A DNA stretch of 5,360 nucleotides from Candidatus Tayloriibacteriota bacterium (GCA_029288475.1 JARIHA010000169.1:1-5360), one strand, 5' to 3'; shown: positions 1 to 5,343, counted from the stretch's first letter. Numbers and translations are program-made. Notes: generated by a model from the sequence alone, not told the origin.

Positions 1-840
1 GGTTAATCCGTGGTGTGGGGCTATCTTCCGAAGCTTGCGTAATGCGGTATTCTGGATCTGACGTATCCTTTCTCTGGTTACGTGAAATTTATTAGCCACT
101 TCCTCCAGCGTAAAAGGTTCACCGCCTCCAAACCCAAACCTCAACTTCAAGACCTCAACCTCTCTAGGCGAAAGTCGAGTGAACATTGTCCCCAGTACGT
201 TCGCAAGCATTTTCTGATCAAGTTGCTTGTCAGCAATATCGGCATTGACATCAGGCACAAATTCGCCGAAAGCCCTTTCGTCATCATCTCCAACCGATGC
301 ATCCAATGAAACAGCACTAGCGTTGGCCTCAATCAGTCGTGTGACTTTTTTAATTGGAATACCGAGCTCCTCCGCGACCTCTTCATTCGTCGGAGAACGG
401 CCCAATACCTCTTCCAGCTTCCTCGTAGTCTTTTTAAGTTGGTAAGTTTTACCGAATATGCTTACAGGCAACCGAATCGTCCGACTCTGATTAGCCAGAG
501 CGCGGCTTATCGACTGTTTGATCCACCATGAGGCGTAGGTAGAAAGTTTTGAATCGAAACTAAGGTCAAAACGCCTAATCGCCCTCATCAGCCCTATATT
601 ACCTTCACTGATCAAATCCAGCAGAGGTAGCCCATATCCACTGTAACCCTTGGCGATCTTCACCACAAAACGTAGATTTGCCAAAGCAAGATGATCCAAA
701 GCTTTTTTCCTCTTGTCCGAATCGGCGTCAGTTTTAGAGATAACGAGCAAACTCCGCTCCTGCTCGGGACTCAAAAGATTAAAACTGCCCACATCCTTCA
801 TATATATATTTAAGATTGGATTTCCCTCTTCTTGGTACAT
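1..840 (-). CDS. Sigma-70 family RNA polymerase sigma factor (C-terminus cut by window edge)
   Basis: The minus frame from the ATG at 840 is open for 280 codons to the window edge, so only the extreme C-terminus is missing. The product directs RNA polymerase to promoters. Domains in order: region 1.2 at about residues 10-30 (KDVGSF...LSPEQE); region 2 at about 51-125, with LANLRFVVKIA, DLISEGNIGLMRAI, the melting/-10 segment STYASWWIKQSISRA (100-114) and RTIRLPV; region 3 at about 130-175 (GRSPTNEEVAEELGI); the 3.2 finger at about 177-197, rich in Asp; region 4 at about 205-275, with LSPREVEVLKLRFG and the -35-binding helix-turn-helix TLEEVANKF...TRERIRQIQ. There is no region 1.1, so it resembles a group 2 (RpoS-like) factor or a short primary one. 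The ATG at 840 is preferred over the ATG at 801 because AAGGGGG lies 5 nt upstream and region 1.2 would otherwise lose residues. Family assignment is certain; primary versus alternative role is not. Confidence 0.95.
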   Translation of the reverse strand, partial: MYQEEGNPILNIYMKDVGSFNLLSPEQERSLLVISKTDADSDKRKKALDHLALANLRFVVKIAKGYSGYGLPLLDLISEGNIGLMRAIRRFDLSFDSKLSTYASWWIKQSISRALANQSRTIRLPVSIFGKTYQLKKTTRKLEEVLGRSPTNEEVAEELGIPIKKVTRLIEANASAVSLDASVGDDDERAFGEFVPDVNADIADKQLDQKMLANVLGTMFTRLSPREVEVLKLRFGFGGGEPFTLEEVANKFHVTRERIRQIQNTALRKLRKIAPHHGLT

Positions 841-845
841 GTTTT

Positions 846-852
846 CCCCCTT
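846..852 (-). promoter_or_regulatory. Ribosome binding site of the sigma factor gene
   Basis: Read on the minus strand, AAGGGGG is followed by a 5-nt spacer (AAAAC) and the ATG at 840. It is the clearest Shine-Dalgarno in the window together with that of the 2346 gene, and it decides the start in favour of 840 over 801. Confidence 0.75.
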
Positions 853-870
853 ATTGGTTAGTTGTTTAAG

Positions 871-928
871 GTTCTATTTCAAAAAATCAAAGCTATCAAA
901 ATGCTACTCTTATCTTGAGATTTGTCAA
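871..928 (-). promoter_or_regulatory. Candidate sigma-70-type promoter(s) of the sigma factor gene
   Basis: On the minus strand there is a perfect -35 TTGACA (928-923), a 16-bp spacer and a TAGCAT -10 (906-901, 4 of 6 consensus). A second candidate lies downstream: TTGATA (899-894), a 17-bp spacer and TAGAAC (876-871). Either would give a short leader of roughly 25-55 nt before the ATG at 840. The sequence cannot say which is used; both -10 boxes are imperfect. Confidence 0.45.
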
Positions 929-944
929 AAGAAGCCTCTATACC

Positions 945-970
945 GGCGCCCCCAAAGGCGTCATTTTTTT
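945..970 (+). terminator. Orphan intrinsic terminator, plus strand
   Basis: GGCGCC (945-950) pairs with GGCGTC (957-962), with one G-T pair, around the loop CCCAAA. A seven-T run follows at 964-970. The T-run is on the plus-strand 3' side, so it works for rightward transcription, yet no plus-strand gene precedes it within the window. The 20 nt from 941 match those at 2934-2952 except for one extra A in the loop, so it looks like a partly decayed copy of the same terminator type. Confidence 0.6.
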
Positions 971-1046
971 AATTACCGGGAAACCTCCACCGCCTCAACT
1001 AGGTTTGGGACGCGGCTTTCGTGCGGGGTTTCCTGGTAATAAAAAA
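966..1046. repeat. Long imperfect inverted repeat between two facing terminators
   Basis: The arm at 966-985 is complementary to 1027-1046 over about 20 bp, with one A-A mismatch (971/1041) and one G-T pair (978/1034). The core arms are ATTACCGGGAAACC (972-985) and GGTTTCCTGGTAAT (1027-1040). An inner CCGC/GCGG pair (990-993 with 1023-1026) could extend the stem after a 4-nt bulge. Its outer ends are the T-tracts of the terminators at 945-970 (plus) and 1041-1071 (minus). Its function is unknown; it could be a structured RNA, a small palindromic repeat or a DNA cruciform. Confidence 0.6.
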
Positions 1047-1071
1047 CAGGGCCGCGTTAGCTAAGCCCTGT
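1041..1071 (-). terminator. Intrinsic terminator of the MYG1-like gene
   Basis: On the minus strand ACAGGGC (1071-1065) pairs with GCCCTGT (1052-1046) over 7 bp around a 12-nt loop, and a T-tract follows at 1046-1041. It begins 24 nt after the TGA at 1098-1096 of the upstream minus-strand gene, which is the expected position and orientation. Confidence 0.8.
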
Positions 1072-1095
1072 GTGATTTCGATTGCTCTATTTTTT

Positions 1096-2346
1096 TCAGC
1101 CCAGAGTGAGATTTACCGCCTCATCAGCCGCTGGGCCTGGCGTGTCTTTCAAAAGGGCGTAATCCCTGAACCAGGTCTGCCGTGCTCGAGGACAGACGGC
1201 CGCTTTCATCAACGCGGCAACTTCCTCAAGAGGAAGTTTTGACGGTTCAACGTCTGGATGGGTCAATGACCCATTCAACAGGGTGTTTGGATTTGGAAAA
1301 TGCCACTGCGGCACCTCCCTAACCGTACCCTGACCCCATGCTCTGTCAACTGACAACTTGTCTCCGGTGCGCCTGTGATACTCACTCATCCGCACCATGC
1401 GGGCGAACTCAGATAGATCGATGCCTTTCTTTGGGTTTACGAAGATCTGAGTTAGACCGTTTGTGTTTCGGACGATGAGAATCGTAACCTGCCCTGCTTT
1501 TACCGAAGCAGCGGCACGGTTGAGGTATTCGTTATCGCTGGTGATACTGACCATTGGCTCGGTCTTATTCTGCCAAGGCACTTCCTCGAAATTGCCCTTG
1601 CTGGTTAGTTCCTCAACGGCACCCTGAAAGCCAGCGTTGTCCTTGATCATCAGATCAAAGGTCGCGGGCACCCACTTGATTCTTTCCTCCAGAATCATAT
1701 GTGCCGCGATCGAAGCGAACTCGGTAAGAAAATTAGATCGACGCCCATAGGAACTGGCGATCATCTTCGTGATCTCATCGACCTTTTTCGGATCAATGTT
1801 TTTTCCCTTGAGGTAAAGACTCCAAGCCTCACCGAGATCGTAGCCCTTGTCAAACTTGCCGTAAATCAAGGCATCGATAGCAGCAGTGGCCCACAAATAG
1901 GTTCCGAACTGATCTTTGCCATTTTTTACCCGATGCATAGTCTTGATCAGGTTGGCGAGTTGAGTGGCAAACACTTCTGGCTGAGTGTCAGCCCAGAGGG
2001 TTTCATGAAGCAAACCCTCAATGTTGGGTTTATTTAGAATTCTCAATCTCTGCGCCACAAGTATTGCGGCACAGGTATCCTGCAGGCGCCCATCAGGCCG
2101 GTGTTCGTCGAACTCTCCTCCACCGACTCCGACATAGATGGTACCAGCTACGGCCCACAGCTTATCTGCGAAGATTACTCTTGCGGAATCAGCGCCGGGA
2201 AAAGCCTTCCCCGCAAACCGCTGCAACAAAACGACTCCGACGATTTCATCCAGATGAGGACGGGTATGGACCATGATAGTCCGAAATCCGCCATCAGGCC
2301 TGGGAACGTTTCTGTCAATACTGGCGCCATTTGTGTTAGTTTTCAA
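1096..2346 (-). CDS. Putative MYG1/DHH-like metal-dependent hydrolase, substrate unknown
   Basis: About 416 residues counted from the TTG at 2346. The frame is open up to a TTG at 2430, but that start lacks an SD, lies almost on the predicted transcription start and would add a low-complexity tail. The TTG at 2346 has AAAGGAAG just upstream. The ATG at 2274 would cut the first beta strand. Visible motifs near the N-terminus are VHTRPHLDEI (His27, His31, Asp33, Glu34) and VGVGGGEFDEHRPDG (Asp80, His82). They resemble the H..xH.DE and G...DHH metal-binding motifs of the MYG1 and DHH phosphoesterase families, though here the second reads DEH and the first has one residue fewer between the histidines. 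The C-terminal half carries WHFPNPNTLLNGSLTHPDV, a conserved-looking GTVREVPQW stretch and no helix-rich membrane segment, so it should be cytoplasmic. The gene is monocistronic, with its own consensus promoter and terminator. The family call is from motifs only, so enzymatic activity is inference. Confidence 0.6.
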   Translation of the reverse strand: MKTNTNGASIDRNVPRPDGGFRTIMVHTRPHLDEIVGVVLLQRFAGKAFPGADSARVIFADKLWAVAGTIYVGVGGGEFDEHRPDGRLQDTCAAILVAQRLRILNKPNIEGLLHETLWADTQPEVFATQLANLIKTMHRVKNGKDQFGTYLWATAAIDALIYGKFDKGYDLGEAWSLYLKGKNIDPKKVDEITKMIASSYGRRSNFLTEFASIAAHMILEERIKWVPATFDLMIKDNAGFQGAVEELTSKGNFEEVPWQNKTEPMVSITSDNEYLNRAAASVKAGQVTILIVRNTNGLTQIFVNPKKGIDLSEFARMVRMSEYHRRTGDKLSVDRAWGQGTVREVPQWHFPNPNTLLNGSLTHPDVEPSKLPLEEVAALMKAAVCPRARQTWFRDYALLKDTPGPAADEAVNLTLG

Positions 2347-2438
2347 TTTGCTTCCTTTCAGCCTTAAAGGCCTTTGGTTTTTCTCTTTTTGGGACAATTG
2401 CCCCGATTGCCAATTTGCACATCCATGCAAATCTTCTG
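2347..2438 (-). promoter_or_regulatory. Untranslated leader with several dyads
   Basis: This is the stretch between the predicted transcription start near 2438 and the TTG start. It holds a hairpin with arms TTTGCA/TGCAAA (2414-2419 and 2426-2431, 6-nt loop), an imperfect 14-bp palindrome at 2391-2404 (GGGaCAATTGcCCC) and two overlapping palindromes, AAAGGCCTTT (2366-2375) and GCCTTaAAGGC (2361-2371). In the transcript a CCTTT in the last pair could pair with the AAAGG of the ribosome binding site. A regulatory role is inference; no known riboswitch class was recognised. Confidence 0.35.
2351..2358 (-). promoter_or_regulatory. Ribosome binding site deciding the TTG start at 2346
   Basis: Read on the minus strand, AAAGGAAG ends 4 nt before the TTG at 2346-2344, which puts the core AAGGA 6 nt away. 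None of the other possible starts (TTG 2430, ATG 2274) has a comparable motif at this spacing. Confidence 0.6.
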
Positions 2439-2444
2439 TATTAC

Positions 2445-2472
2445 ATTATAGCATATATAAAATATTTGTCAA
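2445..2472 (-). promoter_or_regulatory. Consensus promoter of the MYG1-like gene
   Basis: On the minus strand there is TTGACA (2472-2467), a 16-bp AT-rich spacer and TATAAT (2450-2445). Both hexamers match the sigma-70 consensus in all six positions, and a TGC precedes the -10 as an extended -10. Transcription should start near 2438, about 90 nt before the TTG start. It is the strongest promoter in the window. Confidence 0.8.
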
Positions 2473-2479
2473 ACATTTC

Positions 2480-2510
2480 TTGACTCCCTCTTAAAAAGGA
2501 GTACTTTAAA
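2480..2510 (+). promoter_or_regulatory. Candidate promoter of the 125-residue protein gene, with an inverted repeat
   Basis: TTGACT (2480-2485, 5 of 6 consensus) is followed at 16 bp by TACTTT (2502-2507) or at 19 bp by TTTAAA (2505-2510). Both -10 choices are weak. ACTCC (2483-2487) and GGAGT (2498-2502) form an inverted repeat within the same segment, which could be an operator. The divergent minus-strand promoter lies 8 bp to the left. Confidence 0.35.
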
Positions 2511-2540
2511 CAAAGAACCAAAATTACTGATACCAAAAAA

Positions 2541-2549
2541 GAAAGAGAG
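2541..2549 (+). promoter_or_regulatory. Weak ribosome binding site of the 125-residue protein gene
   Basis: The purine run GAAAGAGAG ends 3 nt before the ATG at 2553. It lacks a full GGAGG core, so it is only partly complementary to the 16S tail, but its position supports this start. Confidence 0.4.
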
Positions 2550-2552
2550 CAA

Positions 2553-2930
2553 ATGAAAAAAGCACAAATAGGAACAGCGAAGTTGTTGGTTGAACTATCC
2601 ATGGAAGGCAAACTTGGACAAATGCTGGCAAGAACATTTAACGGAAAAATCGGCGATACCTATCCCCAGAAAGATTCTGATTTCGTAATTACCTTTGAAA
2701 CCAAATCCGCACTCCCGCCAAACACTTCTTTGATAAATGCCATCCAAGGACTCTTCCAGGAACACGGGTTTGAAGTTAAATTCAACTCAAATGAAGGACA
2801 CTGCGTTGATTTCACTGTAAAATCAGAAGGTTTTTTGCTAATCGCTATCATCACGATACCCTACCCAACTTGTGACAATCGAGCGTCCCTCAGAGTTACA
2901 ACACAATTCCCCTGCACTGCTCCAAACTAG
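2553..2930 (+). CDS. Hypothetical protein, 125 residues, family not recognised
   Basis: I do not recognise this protein. It opens with a basic and then helical N-terminus (residues about 4-30), continues with a probable beta strand (SDFVITFETK), a helix (about 57-72, LINAIQGLFQEHGF) and a run of probable strands (EVKFNS, CVDFTVKS, GFLLIAIITI, SLRVTTQF). This suggests a small soluble alpha/beta fold. There is no signal peptide, and the only hydrophobic stretch (LLIAIITI) is too short for a membrane segment. It has three cysteines spread along its second half with no metal-site spacing. Support for being real: the frame has a purine-rich ribosome binding region before its ATG, a candidate promoter upstream, and a strong intrinsic terminator beginning 6 nt after its TAG. 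It is transcribed divergently from the MYG1-like gene, so shared control is possible but unproven. Confidence 0.7.
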   Translation: MKKAQIGTAKLLVELSMEGKLGQMLARTFNGKIGDTYPQKDSDFVITFETKSALPPNTSLINAIQGLFQEHGFEVKFNSNEGHCVDFTVKSEGFLLIAIITIPYPTCDNRASLRVTTQFPCTAPN

Positions 2931-2936
2931 TCGTAC

Positions 2937-2961
2937 CGGCGCCCCCAAGGCGCCGTTTTTT
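2937..2961 (+). terminator. Strong intrinsic terminator after the 125-residue protein gene
   Basis: CGGCGCC (2937-2943) pairs perfectly with GGCGCCG (2949-2955) around a 5-nt loop CCCAA, followed by TTTTTT and, after ATTC, another seven Ts (2966-2972). It begins 6 nt after the stop codon at 2930. It insulates the HAD gene, so that gene needs its own promoter. Confidence 0.9.
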
Positions 2962-2982
2962 ATTCTTTTTTTAGTATTCCTT

Positions 2983-2991
2983 TGTTATACT
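2983..2991 (+). promoter_or_regulatory. Extended -10 promoter placing the HAD transcript start at its ATG
   Basis: TGT plus TATACT (2986-2991) forms an extended -10. Six nt separate it from the ATG at 2998, so the usual start point seven nt past the hexamer is the A of the start codon. No recognisable -35 is present at 17 bp, only a T-rich tract, and no Shine-Dalgarno precedes the gene. Together these point to a leaderless mRNA. Confidence 0.55.
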
Positions 2992-2997
2992 TCCGAT

Positions 2998-3594
2998 ATG
3001 ATAAAAGCAGTAATTTTTGATCTTAACGGCATTTTTATTCAAAGCCCGAAATTAAGCGAGCGATTTGAAAAGGATTTTGGCATTCCTACTTCCCTCTTTT
3101 TACCAAAACTTTCAGAAATTATGGACAAAGCGCGCAAACCAAACGCTAGCGATACCTTCCAGTATTGGAAACCAATTTTGCGGGAATGGAACATTTCTCT
3201 GACAGAACAGGAGTTCTGGGATTATTGGTTCAAGGCAGAAACAGTCTCTCAGCCAATGATCAGCTTTGCAAAAGAGTTAAAAGAGAAAAATATTAAAGTA
3301 TTTGTTCTTTCAAATAATTTTAAAGAAAGGGCAAGGTATTATAGCCACTATCCATGGATGAATGAGGTAATAAATAAAGTATATTTTTCATGGCAAACAG
3401 GACTGATAAAACCCGACCTTCAAGCATGGATTCGTGTTCTTACAGAAAACGATCTCAAAGCAGACGAATGTCTCTATTTTGATGATCAGGATAAAAATTT
3501 GAAAGCGGCAACCAGTGTAGGCATTCGCTCTTTTTTATTTAACGGTGAAGAGGACCTTATCAAAACAGTTAAAGCAAATATTTCTTTTTCTTGA
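2998..3594 (+). CDS. HAD-superfamily hydrolase (phosphatase-like), motif I DxN variant
   Basis: 198 residues, the usual size of small HAD subfamily IA phosphatases. The Rossmann-like core motifs are all present: motif I FDLNG with nucleophile Asp8; a helical cap at about residues 16-85; motif II LSNN with Ser105; motif III KPD with Lys138; motif IV YFDDQDKN with Asp162, Asp163 and Asn167. The pattern FSWQTGLIKPD followed by FDD...N..AA..GI resembles the YihX/glucose-1-phosphatase-like branch. Asn10 replaces the second Asp of motif I, normally the general acid/base, so activity may be altered. The ATG at 2998 is chosen because the first strand begins directly after it; the frame is open back to 2872, but that would run through the terminator and the previous gene. 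No signal peptide, so cytoplasmic. The 3' end overlaps rarA on the other strand by 26 bp. The substrate cannot be read from sequence. Confidence 0.9.
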   Translation: MIKAVIFDLNGIFIQSPKLSERFEKDFGIPTSLFLPKLSEIMDKARKPNASDTFQYWKPILREWNISLTEQEFWDYWFKAETVSQPMISFAKELKEKNIKVFVLSNNFKERARYYSHYPWMNEVINKVYFSWQTGLIKPDLQAWIRVLTENDLKADECLYFDDQDKNLKAATSVGIRSFLFNGEEDLIKTVKANISFS

Positions 3595-4723
3595 GCTTGT
3601 CAGGCAAAAGATCTTCCTTGGTGTATTTTTCATATCCTGCTCCGTACCCAAGATCTTTCATGAGTTTGGTCTGTGCATTGCGAATTTGCAAAGGAATCGG
3701 AAGATTGCCATATTTCTTTACATCTGCCATTGCCTTGCCGAGTGCGTTATAAGCGCGGCGATCCTTCTTTGCCTGGGCTAGATAGACCACTCCGTGACCA
3801 AGATTGATCGCACATTCTGGCAATCCAATAGTTTCAACAGCCCGAAAGATCTCGTTGGCAACCACTAAAGCTGTAGGTTGAGCGAGGCCAATATCTTCAC
3901 TTGCAAACACCACCATCCTTCGCGCTATGAACTTTGGATCCTCTCCTGCATCAAGCATTCGGGCAAGATAATAAAGGGCAGCATCCGGCTGTGACGCTCG
4001 CATGCTTTTTATAAACGCACTGATGGTGTTGTAATGCTCCTCACCTTTCTTATCATAACGAAGAAACTTTGACTGCAAGGTTTCCTTTAAGCTTTTTATG
4101 GTAATGCTTCCGTAAAGCTGTTTCGTAGCTTCGATCATTAAAATCGCCTGTCGAGCATCGCCATTAGCCATCTGAATCAGCCAATCCTTTGGTTCTGCAT
4201 TCAACTTCACTCTAAGATTCTTTGCGGCACGGTCGACAATCTCAGACATCTCTTCAGGTGTTAGTTCATTCAATACAAAAACTCGACACCGTGAAAGCAA
4301 CGGAGAAATTACTTCAAAACTTGGATTTTCGGTAGTCGCACCAATGAGCGTAAGTTCGCCTGATTCTACAAAAGGAAGCAGATAATCCTGCTGAGACTTG
4401 TTGAAACGATGAATCTCGTCGAGAAAGAGAATATTGGGACGAGCATCAAGCTTCAACCTGCCACGACTTTCCTCAACAATCTTACGAATGTCGTCTTTGC
4501 CAGCAGACACGGCAGAGAGATCGTGAAAGTCAGCATTAAGCTCGCTCGCATAAATGCGAGCGAGCGTCGTCTTGCCCACTCCGGGAGGACCCCAAAGGAT
4601 AAACGAAAAAAGATGTTTCTTTGCAATAGCAAGCTCAAGCGGTTTTCCTTTGCCCACCAAATGTTTTTGGCCAACAAATTCCTTTAAAGATTTGGGACGA
4701 ATAGTTGCGGCAAGTGGTTCCAT
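3569..4723 (-). CDS. rarA: Replication-associated recombination protein A (RarA/MgsA), AAA+ ATPase
   Basis: 384 residues, somewhat shorter than the ~420-450 of many homologues but ending in a normal LLPDKLKKKKYL-type tail. RarA acts in the cytoplasm at stalled replication forks, working with SSB and recombination proteins. Visible in order: the family start LAATIRPKSLKEFVGQKHL; Walker A GPPGVGKT (45-52); Walker B LFLDEIH (99-105) followed by RFNKSQQD; sensor 1 GATTENPSF (128-136); the arginine finger in LLSRCRV (Arg145); sensor 2 GDARQA (188-193); then the MgsA C-terminal tetramerisation domain, with FIKSMRASQPDAALYYLARM and FASEDIGLAQP. All catalytic residues are intact. The ATG at 4723 lacks a Shine-Dalgarno but sits at the expected start of an extended -10 promoter. 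It lies 39 bp after engB on the same strand, and its 3' end overlaps the convergent HAD gene. Confidence 0.97.
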   Translation of the reverse strand: MEPLAATIRPKSLKEFVGQKHLVGKGKPLELAIAKKHLFSFILWGPPGVGKTTLARIYASELNADFHDLSAVSAGKDDIRKIVEESRGRLKLDARPNILFLDEIHRFNKSQQDYLLPFVESGELTLIGATTENPSFEVISPLLSRCRVFVLNELTPEEMSEIVDRAAKNLRVKLNAEPKDWLIQMANGDARQAILMIEATKQLYGSITIKSLKETLQSKFLRYDKKGEEHYNTISAFIKSMRASQPDAALYYLARMLDAGEDPKFIARRMVVFASEDIGLAQPTALVVANEIFRAVETIGLPECAINLGHGVVYLAQAKKDRRAYNALGKAMADVKKYGNLPIPLQIRNAQTKLMKDLGYGAGYEKYTKEDLLPDKLKKKKYLL

Positions 4724-4729
4724 ACTGCT

Positions 4730-4738
4730 ATTTTACCA
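4730..4738 (-). promoter_or_regulatory. Extended -10 promoter placing the rarA transcript start at its ATG
   Basis: On the minus strand TGG plus TAAAAT (4735-4730) is followed by exactly 6 nt and the ATG at 4723. This is the same geometry as at the HAD gene. There is no clear -35 at 17 bp and no Shine-Dalgarno, so a leaderless rarA transcript is likely in addition to any read-through from engB. Confidence 0.55.
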
Positions 4739-4762
4739 CTTTTAATCCTGCCACATTAGCGC

Positions 4763-5341
4763 CTAGCTTTTGCCAAATAAAGCCTTGAGGATTTCTTGTT
4801 TGCCTTCTCCTGTTTTAGCCGAGCAAAAAATGATTTCCATGCCAGGAATTTCTGCCGCGATCGCTCTCATCTGTGCGCTTCGCTCGCGCTGATTGAGCGC
4901 ATCTGCCTTGTTGGCAACAATAAGAACATCCTGACGATGTTCACGAAGTATTCGTAGCATCTCAATATCCATTGGCATAGGACCTACTTTCGCATCCAAA
5001 ACCAAGATAGCTTTTCTCTCGTACACTTCCTGAAAGAAATACCATTGGATCATGCGCGCCATCTGCTCTCTTTCTGCAGGAGACATTTTGGCATAGCCAT
5101 AGCCAGGCAAGTCAACAAAATAAAAAGAATGATTGATGAGAAAAAAGTTTATATCCTTGGTTTTGCCGGGAGTCTTTCCTGATTTTACCAGATCAGTCTC
5201 TTCAAGAAGGCAATTCATCAGACTAGACTTCCCTACGTTTGAACGCCCAATAAAGGCAAATTGGGTCTTTTCCTCAAACACGATATCGTCCGTTCCCCTG
5301 ATGCTCTTCTTAAATTCGCTGATCTTTATCTGCATATCCAT
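4763..5341 (-). CDS. engB: Ribosome biogenesis GTP-binding protein EngB (YihA/YsxC)
   Basis: 192 residues, the standard length for EngB, a GTPase of the TrmE-Era-EngA-EngB-Septin group needed for assembly of the large ribosomal subunit. All G-boxes are present: G1 GRSNVGKSS (32-40), G2 TPGKT (57-61), G3 DLPGYGYA (77-84), G4 NKAD (144-147; many homologues read TKAD here) and G5 SAKTG (174-178). The short N-terminus (KISEFKKSI) matches the family's K-S-EF start. The ATG at 5341 and a second ATG at 5335 are both possible. The frame has no stop up to the window edge, so a longer start cannot be excluded, but family length argues against it. No Shine-Dalgarno is visible. It is followed after 39 bp by rarA on the same strand. 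Confidence 0.97.
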   Translation of the reverse strand: MDMQIKISEFKKSIRGTDDIVFEEKTQFAFIGRSNVGKSSLMNCLLEETDLVKSGKTPGKTKDINFFLINHSFYFVDLPGYGYAKMSPAEREQMARMIQWYFFQEVYERKAILVLDAKVGPMPMDIEMLRILREHRQDVLIVANKADALNQRERSAQMRAIAAEIPGMEIIFCSAKTGEGKQEILKALFGKS

Positions 5342-5343
5342 GA

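Noticed and set aside
713..1039. Plus-strand open frame of 108 codons
   Set aside because: It runs antisense to the sigma factor start and then through the orphan terminator and the inverted repeat; no ribosome binding site and no protein-like composition.
972..1040. The long inverted repeat as an intrinsic terminator
   Set aside because: On the plus strand it is followed by A's and on the minus strand by TAAAAAAA, so neither direction has a T-tract after the stem.
2391..2404. GGGACAATTGCCCC as a terminator
   Set aside because: No usable loop and, on the minus strand, followed by A's rather than T's; kept only as a dyad in the leader.
2347..2430. N-terminal extension of the MYG1-like protein to a TTG at 2430
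   Set aside because: No SD at 2430, only about 8 nt from the predicted transcription start, and the extra residues are low-complexity; the TTG at 2346 has a good SD.
2872..2997. N-terminal extension of the HAD protein to an ATG at 2872
   Set aside because: It would overlap the previous gene and pass through a strong terminator hairpin and its T-tracts; HAD proteins begin right before the first strand, as at 2998.
4453..4677. Minus-strand open frame of 74 codons inside rarA, and the plus-strand frames at 4409-4687 and 5133-5357
   Set aside because: Shadows of rarA and engB, whose motifs are complete in their own frames.
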